A DNA stretch of 64,000 nucleotides from Lyngbya sp. CCAP 1446/10. GTDB taxonomy: Bacteria; Cyanobacteriota; Cyanobacteriia; Cyanobacteriales; Microcoleaceae. The position numbers were made by a program, and so were the translations under genes. The stretch covers positions 1 through 64,000 of the forward strand of contig NZ_JAIGNI010000031.1 in the NCBI RefSeq assembly GCF_026130175.1, given 5' to 3'. The notes beneath the pieces were generated by a model. That model worked only from the letters and a program-made list of their open reading frames with translations. It was not told the origin of the DNA and ran no database searches. How positions within the stretch are numbered: position 1 is the first letter of the stretch; every line of letters begins with the position of its first letter. This document shows, piece by piece, positions 8,666 to 16,892 of this stretch.

Positions 8666-8700
8666 TTTTTTACTCCTATTTTTCTATAATATTTGGTGTA

Positions 8701-8789
8701 GTTATGTAAGAGATAAGGTACGCATTTCGCACCACGAGCCACCTTTTAGGTTCGTAGTTATCTAAGGGATAAGGTGCGCATTGCGCACC
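8701..8789. repeat. 33-bp direct repeat carrying a GGTGCGCATTGCGCACC palindrome
   Basis: GTTATGTAAGAGATAAGG plus palindrome (8701-8733) is repeated at 8757-8789 with few changes. The palindromes are at 8717-8733 and 8773-8789. They lie between urtA and urtB and could form hairpins that lower expression of the downstream permease genes relative to the binding protein. Confidence 0.75.
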
Positions 8790-8850
8790 TACAAACTGAC
8801 ATCCGTTACATCCCGTACATTGCTCGTTGCCGAACTTGATTCTGCTTTAC

Positions 8851-10170
8851 TTAGCTGGTCTTAAATTTGCCGCCTTTTGCCGGATCTGACCAATCACAAG
8901 AAAAGCCTTTTGTTTCGGGGACAAACTGATTCCAAGGCACCGGCTTCACTGCTTCTGGAGTAGCAAAAACAATCTCAAACAAACCGTCTTCTCTTACTTG
9001 GCCCAATCGCACAAATTTAGCAAGGTGGTGGTTAGCTTCCAGCGTTACTTTGCCCTCCGGCGCGTCAAAAGTTTGACCCAAAGCTGCTGCCCGCACTTTG
9101 TCCAAATCGTCGGCTGTTCCTGCTTTTTCGACGGCTTGCTTCCACAGGTAAACCATGATGTAAGCTGCTTCCATCGGGTCGTTTGTCACTCTGTCTTTGC
9201 CGTATTTTGCTTTGAATGCTGCGACAAACTTTGTATTTGCGGGAGAGTCCACAGTCATGAAGTAATTCCAGGCGGCGTAATGGCCTTTAAGATATTCTAC
9301 GCCGATCGCCTTTACTTCTTCTTCTGCAATACTGACAGACATGGACGGATATTTGTCCGGGCCCAAACCTGCACCCTGCATCTGTTTGAAAAATGCGACG
9401 TTGCTGTCGCCGTTGAGCGAATTGAAGATCACGCCGCCGTCGGGCAAAGCTGCCTTGATTTTAGTAATAATTGGCGTGACTTCTGTACCGCCCAAAGGTA
9501 TGTAATCTTCGCCAACTAATTCGCCACCTTTGGCTGCTAGCTGTGCTTTGATAATTGTATTTGCGGTGCGGGGAAAAACGTAGTCAGACCCAACTAGAAA
9601 GAATTTTTTACCTTTATTTTCTAGCAGCCAGTCTACTGCGGGTTCGATTTGTTGGTTCGGGGCAGCCCCGGTGTAAAAGATATTCTTGGAACACTCTTGA
9701 CCCTCGTATTGTACGGGATACCAGAGCATATGATTTTTTTCTTCAAATACTGGCAATACTGCTTTGCGGCTGGCGGATGTCCAGCAGCCAAAGACGGTGA
9801 CAACTTTGTCTTGATCGATCAATTTTTTGGCTTTTTCGGCAAAAGTTGGCCAGTCTGAGTTGCCGTCTTCTACTATTGCTTGAATTTGTTTTCCCAGGAC
9901 GCCGCCAGCTTTATTGATTTCTTCGATCGCTAATTGTTCGGCATCGACAACGCTTTTTTCGCTGATTGACATTGTGCCGCTCAACGAATGCAAAATTCCT
10001 ACTTTGATCGTGTTTCCACTGACTGCTGCTGGTGTAGTTCCTGTTGCTGTTGGAGAAGCCGCTGGGGTGGCTGTTGGAGTCGGAGTTCTACAAGCTTTGA
10101 GGAATAAACTTGTTGTGAGGGTAGCAGAACCGTATAAAAGAAATTTCCGCCGATCGAATCGCTTTGTCAT
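8851..10170 (-). CDS. urtA: Urea-binding lipoprotein UrtA
   Basis: The 439-residue periplasmic urea receptor. The head [21 protein letters not shown] holds a twin-arginine-like pair and a lipobox ending at Cys27, then a Thr/Ala/Pro-rich tether (about 28-52). The mature part begins [17 protein letters not shown], the usual UrtA start. [28 protein letters not shown] and GSDYVFPRT are blocks shared by urea/short-chain-amide receptors. It is the first gene of the cluster and would be made in excess because of the palindromes that follow it. An NtcA-type promoter sits 64-105 bp upstream. Confidence 0.97.
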   Translation of the reverse strand: MTKRFDRRKFLLYGSATLTTSLFLKACRTPTPTATPAASPTATGTTPAAVSGNTIKVGILHSLSGTMSISEKSVVDAEQLAIEEINKAGGVLGKQIQAIVEDGNSDWPTFAEKAKKLIDQDKVVTVFGCWTSASRKAVLPVFEEKNHMLWYPVQYEGQECSKNIFYTGAAPNQQIEPAVDWLLENKGKKFFLVGSDYVFPRTANTIIKAQLAAKGGELVGEDYIPLGGTEVTPIITKIKAALPDGGVIFNSLNGDSNVAFFKQMQGAGLGPDKYPSMSVSIAEEEVKAIGVEYLKGHYAAWNYFMTVDSPANTKFVAAFKAKYGKDRVTNDPMEAAYIMVYLWKQAVEKAGTADDLDKVRAAALGQTFDAPEGKVTLEANHHLAKFVRLGQVREDGLFEIVFATPEAVKPVPWNQFVPETKGFSCDWSDPAKGGKFKTS

Positions 10171-10233
10171 TTTTTCTTGTTACTCTTGAATAGCTCAGTC
10201 CGATGATTGAGAATAATAACACATAGCGACTTG

Positions 10234-10275
10234 ATATTAAGACTAGCTTAAGCAGAATGTTGTATGTTTAGATAC
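10234..10275 (-). promoter_or_regulatory. NtcA-activated promoter of urtA
   Basis: On the minus strand GTATCTAAACATAC (10275-10262) matches GTA-N8-TAC exactly. The -10 hexamer TAATAT (10239-10234) follows after 22 bases, the class II NtcA spacing (GTAN8TAC-N22-TAN3T). The predicted start of transcription is near 10227, giving a leader of about 57 nt. NtcA activates urt genes under nitrogen limitation in other cyanobacteria. Confidence 0.88.
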
Positions 10276-10634
10276 AAAAATTATTATTGATTGACAAAAT
10301 GAAGGTGTTGTGGGGATTGATGACAACTGCGGCAGAAACCGGGTTTAGAAACCAAAATACGTCTTTTCAGCAATTGATCTGAAATTAGAAACCGGCTTTT
10401 TTTAGAGAAATACCTGATGAATGCTTGGAGTTAGGCAGTAATTGGTCGATCGCACACTCATAGGCAAATATCAAAAGCAGATGACGATCGCCCTTTCTAC
10501 AAATATAGCAACAGCCACATCCGGCGCGGACATAAATAACCTGAATGAATAGAGCCGAAAACCTATAGCATAAATGGTTTGATTCCCCTACTCTGCAACT
10601 GTCAACTGTCAACTGTCAACTGTCCACTGATTTA
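10276..10634. other. Intergenic region between the urtA promoter and tRNA-Ala
   Basis: No convincing gene. It contains AGAAACCGGGTTT-type sequence (10334-10347), a related AGAAACCGGCTTTTTTT run (10388-10404) and a GTCAACT array (10594-10622) ending 12 bases from the tRNA. The short frames present have no family features. Confidence 0.6.
10594..10624. repeat. GTCAACT heptamer array
   Basis: Four to five AACTGTC units in a row, just downstream of tRNA-Ala on the minus strand. The same unit recurs at 29859-29878, 42290-42390, 58771-58797 and 62318-62344. Confidence 0.85.
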
Positions 10635-10707
10635 TGGAGAATAGCGGACTCGAACCGCTGGCCTCTGCGGTGCGATCGCAGCGCTCTACCAACTGAGCTA
10701 ATTCCCC
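10635..10707 (-). tRNA. tRNA-Ala (anticodon CGC)
   Basis: A full 73-nt cloverleaf on the minus strand. The acceptor arm GGGGAAT pairs with ATTCTCC with one G-T pair. The D arm is GCTC/GAGC, the anticodon arm CTGCG/CGCAG with loop ATCGCAC (anticodon CGC at 10674-10672), and the T arm AGCGG/CCGCT with loop TTCGAGT. The discriminator is A and CCA is not encoded. It reads the alanine codon GCG. The anticodon arm contains the octamer GCGATCGC (10672-10679). Confidence 0.95.
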
Positions 10708-10839
10708 TGATTTACTACCTTCAATTTAGCATTTTAGATGCCCGATTGCCGAATCTCAAAGGCTTACAGGCTGCATTTGCGTTGACTTCGGCAGACAGTC
10801 ACCTACATTAGCACGTAACTGCTAAAAACGTCAAGTGTT

Positions 10840-11559
10840 TTATGCTGCTGGTGGAGTCGGGGCGATCGAGCAAAGTTGGGCTACTCTATCCAATTCTAAA
10901 TCAGCAAAATAGTCCACCGTCCAATTAGCTTGGCGCTGGATCATGTGAAACGGGTAAGTGTGAGTCACTCCCGCTACCTGCATCCCCGCTTTTTTCGCCG
11001 CTTCAATCCCCGCAAAAGTGTCTTCTAGGGCCAAACACTCGATCGCCCGCAAGTTAAAACCGGGATATTTCTGGTTGAGAAGTTCCACAGCCAACAGATA
11101 GCCGTCAGGTTCTGGTTTACTCGCCGCCAAGTCGTCGCCTGCGATAATTAACTCGAAATTTGCAGCCAAACCCGATCGATCTAACACCAATTCTATATCC
11201 GATCGCATTGCCCCACTAACTACCGCCATTTTTAGTCCCGAAACCCGAATTTTGTCAATAAATTCTGCCAAACCCGCATAAATGGGCAATGTTTCCAAAC
11301 TATTGATTGTTTCCTGATAAGCTTTGGCCTTGCCAAGTAGCAAGCGATCGAGGTATGTTTCTGTCAGATATCGTCCCCGGCGTTTCAGCAGTTCGGTAAT
11401 ACAAGTGCGATCGCTCCTTCCCAAACAAACTTCTCGAAACTCCCCACGTTTGAGCTGGAGATTTTCATCGAGCATCAGGCGATCGATTAAGTTCTCGTGA
11501 ATCGACTCGTCATTAATAATAACGCCATTAAAATCAAATAAAACTGCTTTTAGAGTCAT
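10840..11559 (-). CDS. HAD-superfamily hydrolase, beta-phosphoglucomutase/CbbY-like
   Basis: A 239-residue HAD protein. Motif I is FDFNGVIINDE near residues 8-18, with Asn where most phosphatases and mutases have the second Asp. A helical cap follows (about 18-85). Motif II is VVSGAM, motif III is the Lys of ASKPEPDGY, and motif IV is LALEDTFAGIEAA. The nucleophile Asp is present. I start it at the ATG at 11559 (MTLKAVLF). A frame upstream to 11637 would read LPSSFFLL from a heptamer repeat. No Shine-Dalgarno sequence is seen because that repeat abuts the start. Substrate unknown; the Asn could weaken general acid/base catalysis or mark a distinct subfamily. Confidence 0.85.
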   Translation of the reverse strand: MTLKAVLFDFNGVIINDESIHENLIDRLMLDENLQLKRGEFREVCLGRSDRTCITELLKRRGRYLTETYLDRLLLGKAKAYQETINSLETLPIYAGLAEFIDKIRVSGLKMAVVSGAMRSDIELVLDRSGLAANFELIIAGDDLAASKPEPDGYLLAVELLNQKYPGFNLRAIECLALEDTFAGIEAAKKAGMQVAGVTHTYPFHMIQRQANWTVDYFADLELDRVAQLCSIAPTPPAA

Positions 11560-11602
11560 TAGAAGAAGGAAGAAGGAAGAAGGAAGAGGGAAGAGGGAAG
11601 AA
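11560..11602. repeat. AAGAAGG heptamer array at the HAD gene start
   Basis: Five to six AGAAGGA units lie immediately upstream of the HAD start codon and occupy its ribosome-binding region. Confidence 0.88.
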
Positions 11603-11658
11603 TGAAGTTGTATCAATGATTCAAAGTACGGTAACACATAGATTATGCGCGATCATCT

Positions 11659-11910
11659 GTAGGGACATGGCGCCGTGTCCATTGGTGTCAACTTAAGCCT
11701 AAAAACTTTTGTATCTCTCGTTTATAGCAGAGGCCAGATCCCCCTAAATTCCCCGAAAGCAAGGGGGACTTGGAGTGCTTCTTGTCCCCCCCTTCTTAAG
11801 GGGGAGTAGGGGGCAAGCTAAGGGGGGATCTGGCCTTAATCGCCAAACAGCCGTCTGTGACTACGTTCGCAGCTTAAGTTGACACGCCTTGGGCAATGCC
11901 GTGTCCTTAC
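11659..11910. mobile_element. Nested inverted-repeat element (MITE-like)
   Basis: Outer ends of about 39 bp match in inverted orientation (11659-11697 and 11873-11910), including a perfect 14-bp pair GTGTCAACTTAAGC (11685-11698) and GCTTAAGTTGACAC (11872-11885). Inside lies a second pair, GGCCAGATCCCCC (11733-11745) and GGGGGGATCTGGCC (11822-11835), flanking runs of C and G. No coding sequence is inside. It looks like one palindromic element inserted within another. Confidence 0.7.
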
Positions 11911-11991
11911 CGGGATCTGCGACTTTTAATAATTGATATAAGATTCAGGATTGTCGCAAAACTTTTTTAAATTGGTATTACTAACAATAAA

Positions 11992-12891
11992 TCAAGCGGG
12001 AGCCGGAATGCCAGGTAAATCGCCATCAAAATCAGGAGTGCGATCGCCCAAATTCGACACCTTCGCCTGACGCACCGGCTCGAAATCTTCTCCAAGAAGA
12101 GGTTTCACGCCCTGCGTCACCTGATGCACCCACCAATGTTCCTGAGTTTGCACCGCAGCAAATCCCGCAGCCCCCGCCCAAGCATCAATACTACCAGCCG
12201 CGTAAGACTTAATATAAGGCTCTTCAAAGATATCAGTCAGCCACTCTGTCTGCCGCAAAGTTTTTTGATTTCCGTCCAAAATTGCCACTTGTCCCCCAAC
12301 CTTCAGCAGTCGGAAGCTTTCTCGCAAAATTGCCTGCGAGACAGCAGGCGGCGTTTCGTGAAACAGCAACGAAGCTGCGACTAAATCGAAGCTGCTGTCA
12401 GCAAAACCCACGCTTTCAGCATTTCCGTGCAACCACTCGATATTTAACCCAGCTTTTTGCGCTTTCATTTCGGCGACTACCAGCATATAAGGCGACAAGT
12501 CCAGGCCGATAACTTCCGCTTCAGGAAAGGCTTGTTTGAGCATCAGTGTGGTCGAACCGGTGCCGCATCCCAAATCAACAATTCGGCGCGGTTTTACCCG
12601 CACAGCGTCAATCAAGCATTGCCTGACGACTGTTTCGTGGGGAGGCAAAACGTATTGCGTGATTGGATCGTAGGAAACGGCGGCACTGCGGTTGAGGTAG
12701 CCGCCTTTGATGCCGTGAAAGTTTTGGCTGCTGTAATATTCGGGATAAACTAGGTTTGGTTGTCGGTGGCGATCGCCCGCTGTTTCCCAGTCAATACCCT
12801 CGTAGAGTCGTTTGATTGCTTCTTCGTCGATCGCCAGTCGGATCAGCGGCGACAAAAAGCGCTCGAAAATTGTATCCTTACCAACAGCCAT
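11992..12891 (-). CDS. Class I SAM-dependent methyltransferase
   Basis: The 299-residue product has a SAM-binding Rossmann fold: motif I VDLGCGTGSTT, acidic end of strand 2 VIGLDLSPYM, then NAESVGFADSSFDLVAASLL and the post-motif LLKVGGQVAILD. About 100 residues precede the fold (YPEYYSSQNFHGIKGGYLNR). I start it at the ATG at 12891 (MAVGKDTIF) because GGAG lies five bases upstream; an upstream ATG at 12963 has no such site. It lacks the conserved cysteine set of ArsM, so it is not the missing arsenite methyltransferase of the nearby ars cluster. The methyl acceptor is unknown. Confidence 0.85.
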   Translation of the reverse strand: MAVGKDTIFERFLSPLIRLAIDEEAIKRLYEGIDWETAGDRHRQPNLVYPEYYSSQNFHGIKGGYLNRSAAVSYDPITQYVLPPHETVVRQCLIDAVRVKPRRIVDLGCGTGSTTLMLKQAFPEAEVIGLDLSPYMLVVAEMKAQKAGLNIEWLHGNAESVGFADSSFDLVAASLLFHETPPAVSQAILRESFRLLKVGGQVAILDGNQKTLRQTEWLTDIFEEPYIKSYAAGSIDAWAGAAGFAAVQTQEHWWVHQVTQGVKPLLGEDFEPVRQAKVSNLGDRTPDFDGDLPGIPAPA

Positions 12892-13018
12892 AAAAACTCC
12901 TTGCACAACAACTCTTTTAATTTTAGCCAACGCCAGCCAGTTAGTCGATTTGAGATTTTCCATTTTTCGATTTGAGATTGGCGTTTACCTCCCGTACCCT
13001 GCTTCTTGCCGAACCTCT

Positions 13019-15562
13019 TTAGATTTTAGATTTTAGATGGGAGTTTGCCTCCGCGACACTCATCCGTTGCCCAACTTGCTTCTTCCTGCTTGCTTCTTGC
13101 TGTTCGTTACTAATCGGAATTTTTATCAAAAACTCCGTCCCGCCAGCCGGAGGTTGAGAAATTTTGATGCTACCGCCGTGTCCGTCCACTACAATTTTGT
13201 AGCTAATTGCTAATCCCAAACCAGTCCCTTGCCCAACTGGTTTTGTAGTAAAAAATGGGTTAAAAACTTGATCTTGAATGTTGTCGGGAATGCCCGGGCC
13301 GTTGTCGGTAATCGCCACTTTCAGAAATTTACCGCCATTTTCTCGAATTACTCCCGTGGAAATAGTAATTATTTTATCCAGGCGATCGATCTCATTCAAA
13401 GCATCCATCGCATTGCTCAGCAAGTTCATAAACACCTGATTTAGCTGAGAAGGATAACACTCAACTGAAGGCACTTTTCCGTATCTCTTGACTATGTAAA
13501 TGCCATTTTTGATACGGTTGGAGAGCAGCAGCAAGGTATTCTCCATACCTTCGTGAATATCCGCCATTTTTTTGTCAGATTCATCGAGGCGAGAAAAGTT
13601 GCGTAAAGAAAGAACTATGCTGCGAATGCGTTCGGTTCCTATTTTCATAGAATTTAATATATGTGGCAAATCCTCTTCAATAAAATTTAGTTCGATTTCT
13701 TCGGTAAAATCGGCAATTTCTGGGGGAACTTCTGGGAATGTTTGTTTGTACAAACTCACCAATTCTAATAAATCTTTAGTATATTTTGTGGTGTGAGGCA
13801 AATTAGCCGAAATGAAGTTAACCGGGTTGTTGATTTCGTGCGCTATCCCCGCCACCATTTGACCGAGGGATGACATTTTTTCGCTCTGCACTAAATGGGT
13901 TTGAGTCTTTTTTAGTTCGTGTAAGGCACTATTCAGCAGTTTTACTTGGTCTTGGGTTTGAGTGTAAAGGTGAGATTGAGTAATTGCGATCGCCAATTGA
14001 TCTGCTACAGCTTTTAACAGTTTAATTTCCTCCCCGCTCCAAAACCACTGAGTAGCGTGGCTGCAAACTAAATAACCCTGTCGCTGGTTTTGAGTCGGCA
14101 CAGGCACGGCTAAATAGCTATTAGCTTTCAGTTCGAGCGGTTGACTTGCACCCCTAGTCCAAGTGTCGCCAGTAAAAATAATTGGCTCTGATTGGTCGCT
14201 CCCTACTGACAAATTTTCCACCAAGTAAGGCTCAAAGTTTATCGCTTGTCTCGGACAATCAAATTGGGAAGATTCCCACAAAATTTGTAAAGTTTTGTTC
14301 TGCGGTTCGTACCAACCAAAAGCCGCTCGTTCTAGATGCAGCAAATTTACTATTTCTTCGACTGTACTTTGCACGATTTTGTCTAATTCTAGAGAAGCGC
14401 GAATGCGTCCAGCAATCCGGTTGAGCATGGCTTCTCGCTCGGCTCTGGCGTGATTGTTTTCCGAGTAATAAATTAGCCAAATTGCTGCTAGCATTGCCGG
14501 AACGAGCAGTCCGACGACGACGGATGTCAGAAAATTTAATGCTTGCAGTTTGGATTCAATATTTTCACGGGGAATTATTAAGGCCATCGACCAATTCACT
14601 TCCTCGAGGGGAGCGTAGACCGCATAGACCCATTTGTTATCTATGTTTACCAGTTCGATGTTCGTCTGGCGAGCGATCATGTGCCGCGCAATTGTGGAGA
14701 GTGCGGAATCTTTTGACTGTAAAAAGCTTGGAGCAGGCCGATCGCTATTTCCGATTAAGTTATTGTTGGGATGAACAATTGGCACTCCTTCTGAATTGAG
14801 CGCAAAAGCATAACTCTCGGAACCGTAATGCAGGCTGTTAACAACATTTGCTACTCTGTCTAATTTAATGCTGCCCGATAGGACTCCAATTACTTGATTG
14901 GAAGCCTGTGGCAATGCCCAAACAGGAGCTGAAACGACAATCGTCGAAACTTGTGTACTGCGGCTGATCAGCGGGTCAGAAACGTTAATCTGCCCGGCGA
15001 TTGCTTTTTTAAAGTGTTGGCGGTCTTTGACGTTCGTGCGGTTGCCTAGAGTGTTAGTTAGTGAGCCGTCGGGTTGAATTAATGCCAGGATGAAATACTC
15101 TTTTAACCTGTATATTTCTCCTTGCAACCGGGGTTCTACTAATTCCCAATTGAGAGTGCGAACCTTTGGAGAGTAAGCGATGGTTTCTATTTCTGCTTTG
15201 CGGCTGCTGAGCCAGCGATCGATTTCATCGGTGCCTTTTTGTAGTTTTAATAGTGCTATTTCCTTTAAATTGTCGAGGATTAGCCCGCGCACAAAAAAAT
15301 AGCTGACGCAAGTAGTTGTGCTAATGGTTAAAGCCGTGGTGCCGAGAATTAGCAGGGTCAGCAAATGGCGCCGCTGCCGTCTGTGCTGCGAAAGACTTTG
15401 CAGTTGCTGCCAGCGCGATTGAGCGCTGATGCTGATGTTTTGCCAAAAATGGCGCAGTTTTTGCCTTTGGTGGGGCGGCGGCGCAGAAACGGGTCGGGCT
15501 TGATTTGCTGGTTTTTGCATCATCAAATGTTCTCGTCGAGAGTCAAATCGATCGAACGGCAT
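13019..15562 (-). CDS. Membrane sensor histidine kinase (Cache, GAF, HisKA, HATPase)
   Basis: An 847-residue kinase. TM1 is about 67-91, followed by an extracytoplasmic double-Cache-like domain (about 100-330, with FILALIQPDGSLTNTLG and AFALNSEGVPIVHPN), TM2 about 345-372, a GAF domain about 385-540, a phospho-acceptor box GQMVAGIAHEINNPVNFI (His near 576), and a HATPase domain with QVFMNLLSNAMDAL, DNGPGIPD and GTGLGLAIS. The H box is of the HEINNP class common in cyanobacterial multisensor kinases. The ligand is unknown; Cache domains often bind small organic acids or amino acids. No receiver gene is adjacent. An internal ATG pair at 15523 is an alternative start. Confidence 0.93.
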   Translation of the reverse strand: MPFDRFDSRREHLMMQKPANQARPVSAPPPHQRQKLRHFWQNISISAQSRWQQLQSLSQHRRQRRHLLTLLILGTTALTISTTTCVSYFFVRGLILDNLKEIALLKLQKGTDEIDRWLSSRKAEIETIAYSPKVRTLNWELVEPRLQGEIYRLKEYFILALIQPDGSLTNTLGNRTNVKDRQHFKKAIAGQINVSDPLISRSTQVSTIVVSAPVWALPQASNQVIGVLSGSIKLDRVANVVNSLHYGSESYAFALNSEGVPIVHPNNNLIGNSDRPAPSFLQSKDSALSTIARHMIARQTNIELVNIDNKWVYAVYAPLEEVNWSMALIIPRENIESKLQALNFLTSVVVGLLVPAMLAAIWLIYYSENNHARAEREAMLNRIAGRIRASLELDKIVQSTVEEIVNLLHLERAAFGWYEPQNKTLQILWESSQFDCPRQAINFEPYLVENLSVGSDQSEPIIFTGDTWTRGASQPLELKANSYLAVPVPTQNQRQGYLVCSHATQWFWSGEEIKLLKAVADQLAIAITQSHLYTQTQDQVKLLNSALHELKKTQTHLVQSEKMSSLGQMVAGIAHEINNPVNFISANLPHTTKYTKDLLELVSLYKQTFPEVPPEIADFTEEIELNFIEEDLPHILNSMKIGTERIRSIVLSLRNFSRLDESDKKMADIHEGMENTLLLLSNRIKNGIYIVKRYGKVPSVECYPSQLNQVFMNLLSNAMDALNEIDRLDKIITISTGVIRENGGKFLKVAITDNGPGIPDNIQDQVFNPFFTTKPVGQGTGLGLAISYKIVVDGHGGSIKISQPPAGGTEFLIKIPISNEQQEASRKKQVGQRMSVAEANSHLKSKI

Positions 15563-15995
15563 TGGTCAATGGGCAGAATTAATATCAGGTCAGCAGTGAG
15601 GACTTGAGTGGGAGCATTTTATTTCTGTAAAAAGCATTTTTTTTCGATTGCTGTTGGCCCTGAGCGACCTATATAAGGCTCGTGAGGGAGACAGCACTAC
15701 GACGATCCCACTTGATTCCTCCTAGGTTTTGCCGATCGGGATGTGGATTTCTGGCTGCCAACTATTTTTATTTCGATCGCAATATCGCATTCTATTTTGA
15801 CATCAATTTTGTATTTTGACCTTTGAGTGTACTTTCTGGAGGTTAGTGCTTTACGATATATTTAATATCTATCTCGTTTGTATAACAAAATCTTTGTAAA
15901 TAACACAGAGAAAATACGGAGTTTTTTAAATTAGCAATGTATTATAAATTATGGGCAAAACCGTATTGACATTTTTACAAATTTGCGCTAGAGCT
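15563..15995. other. Intergenic region with one imperfect inverted repeat
   Basis: GAGGACTTGAGTGGG (15598-15612) faces CCCACTTGATTCCTC (15708-15722), a 15-bp pair with three mismatches. The remaining AT-rich part shows no gene or recognisable RNA. Confidence 0.5.
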
Positions 15996-16724
15996 TCAAG
16001 CAGAAATCTTTTCGTCTAAAGCTTTTTTGGCCAAGCGGGTTGCATAAACGGTGAGGGCGATCGTTGCTAGCAAACCAATGCCGTATAGAGCCCACTCAGC
16101 AGTAGTGCGCGATCGCCCTTCGGCTCCGATTGCAGCCAAACTCCCAGCCAGGGAGCCGATATAAACATACATCACGGTTCCGGGAATCATACCAATCCAA
16201 GAGGCGAAAAAATAGTCTCTGAGAGACACCTGCGTGACTCCAAAAGCATAGTTAAGTAAATTAAACGGAAAAATTGGCGAAAGCCGCGTCAGTAATACAA
16301 TTTTCCATCCTTCCGAAGCAACTGCGGAGTCGATCGCCTGAAATTTGGGATTTCCTTCTATCTGTTTGGAAACCCAATCGCGAGTTAAATACCTACCTAT
16401 TAAAAAAGCGCAAGTTGCGCCCAAAACCGAGCCGATAGAAACGCAAACCGTGCCGCCAACGACTCCGAACAAAACGCCAGAACCGAGAGTCAGCAAAGAA
16501 CCGGGGATAAATAAAACTGTTGCGATAATATAAATTACGATAAAAGCTGCGGGGCCCCAAGGGCCGAGATTGGCGATCGACTCCAGCCCATTTTTCAGAA
16601 TTCCTTGAAAATTGAAAAACTTTCCCGCCACAATCAAAGCCACAACCAAACCAATCCCTACAATTAGCTTCCATTTATTTGATGGTGGTGGATTTTCTTC
16701 ACCGGGCGATCGCAAATCATTCAT
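15996..16724 (-). CDS. TVP38/TMEM64-family membrane protein
   Basis: A 242-residue integral membrane protein with about six spans and the SNARE-associated/VTT core: FIPGSLLTLGSGVLFGVVGG, GSVLGATCAFLIGRYL, LTRLSPIFPFNLLNYAFG and ASWIGMIPGTVMYVYIGS. The paired re-entrant helices and the RLSP-FPF motif are diagnostic. VTT-domain proteins move or scramble lipids in eukaryotes; bacterial roles are unclear. The gene lies just downstream of arsS on the same strand, separated by 168 bp that contain a heptamer array, so a role in arsenic metabolism is possible from context only. Confidence 0.88.
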   Translation of the reverse strand: MNDLRSPGEENPPPSNKWKLIVGIGLVVALIVAGKFFNFQGILKNGLESIANLGPWGPAAFIVIYIIATVLFIPGSLLTLGSGVLFGVVGGTVCVSIGSVLGATCAFLIGRYLTRDWVSKQIEGNPKFQAIDSAVASEGWKIVLLTRLSPIFPFNLLNYAFGVTQVSLRDYFFASWIGMIPGTVMYVYIGSLAGSLAAIGAEGRSRTTAEWALYGIGLLATIALTVYATRLAKKALDEKISA

Positions 16725-16749
16725 AACTTAAAATCTCCATTCTCAATAA

Positions 16750-16892
16750 TATGGGCATGGGGCATTGGGCCCAAAAGCATGGGGAATCGGGAATCGGGAA
16801 TCGGGCCCAAAAGCATAGTTTCTTCCTTCTTCCTTCTTCCTTCTTCCTTCTTCCTTCTTCCTTCTTCCTTCTTCCTTCTTCCTTCTTCCTTC
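16750..16892. repeat. Compound repeat: GGGAATC units and CTTCCTT heptamers
   Basis: 16750-16816 has repeated GGGCATGG and GGGAATC units with GGGCCCAAAAGCAT twice. 16819-16892 is a CTTCCTT array of about ten units ending at the arsS stop codon. Confidence 0.88.

Noticed and set aside
11992-12891. Methyltransferase as the missing ArsM
   Set aside because: It lacks the conserved cysteines for arsenite binding and lies outside the ars cluster beyond a sensor kinase.
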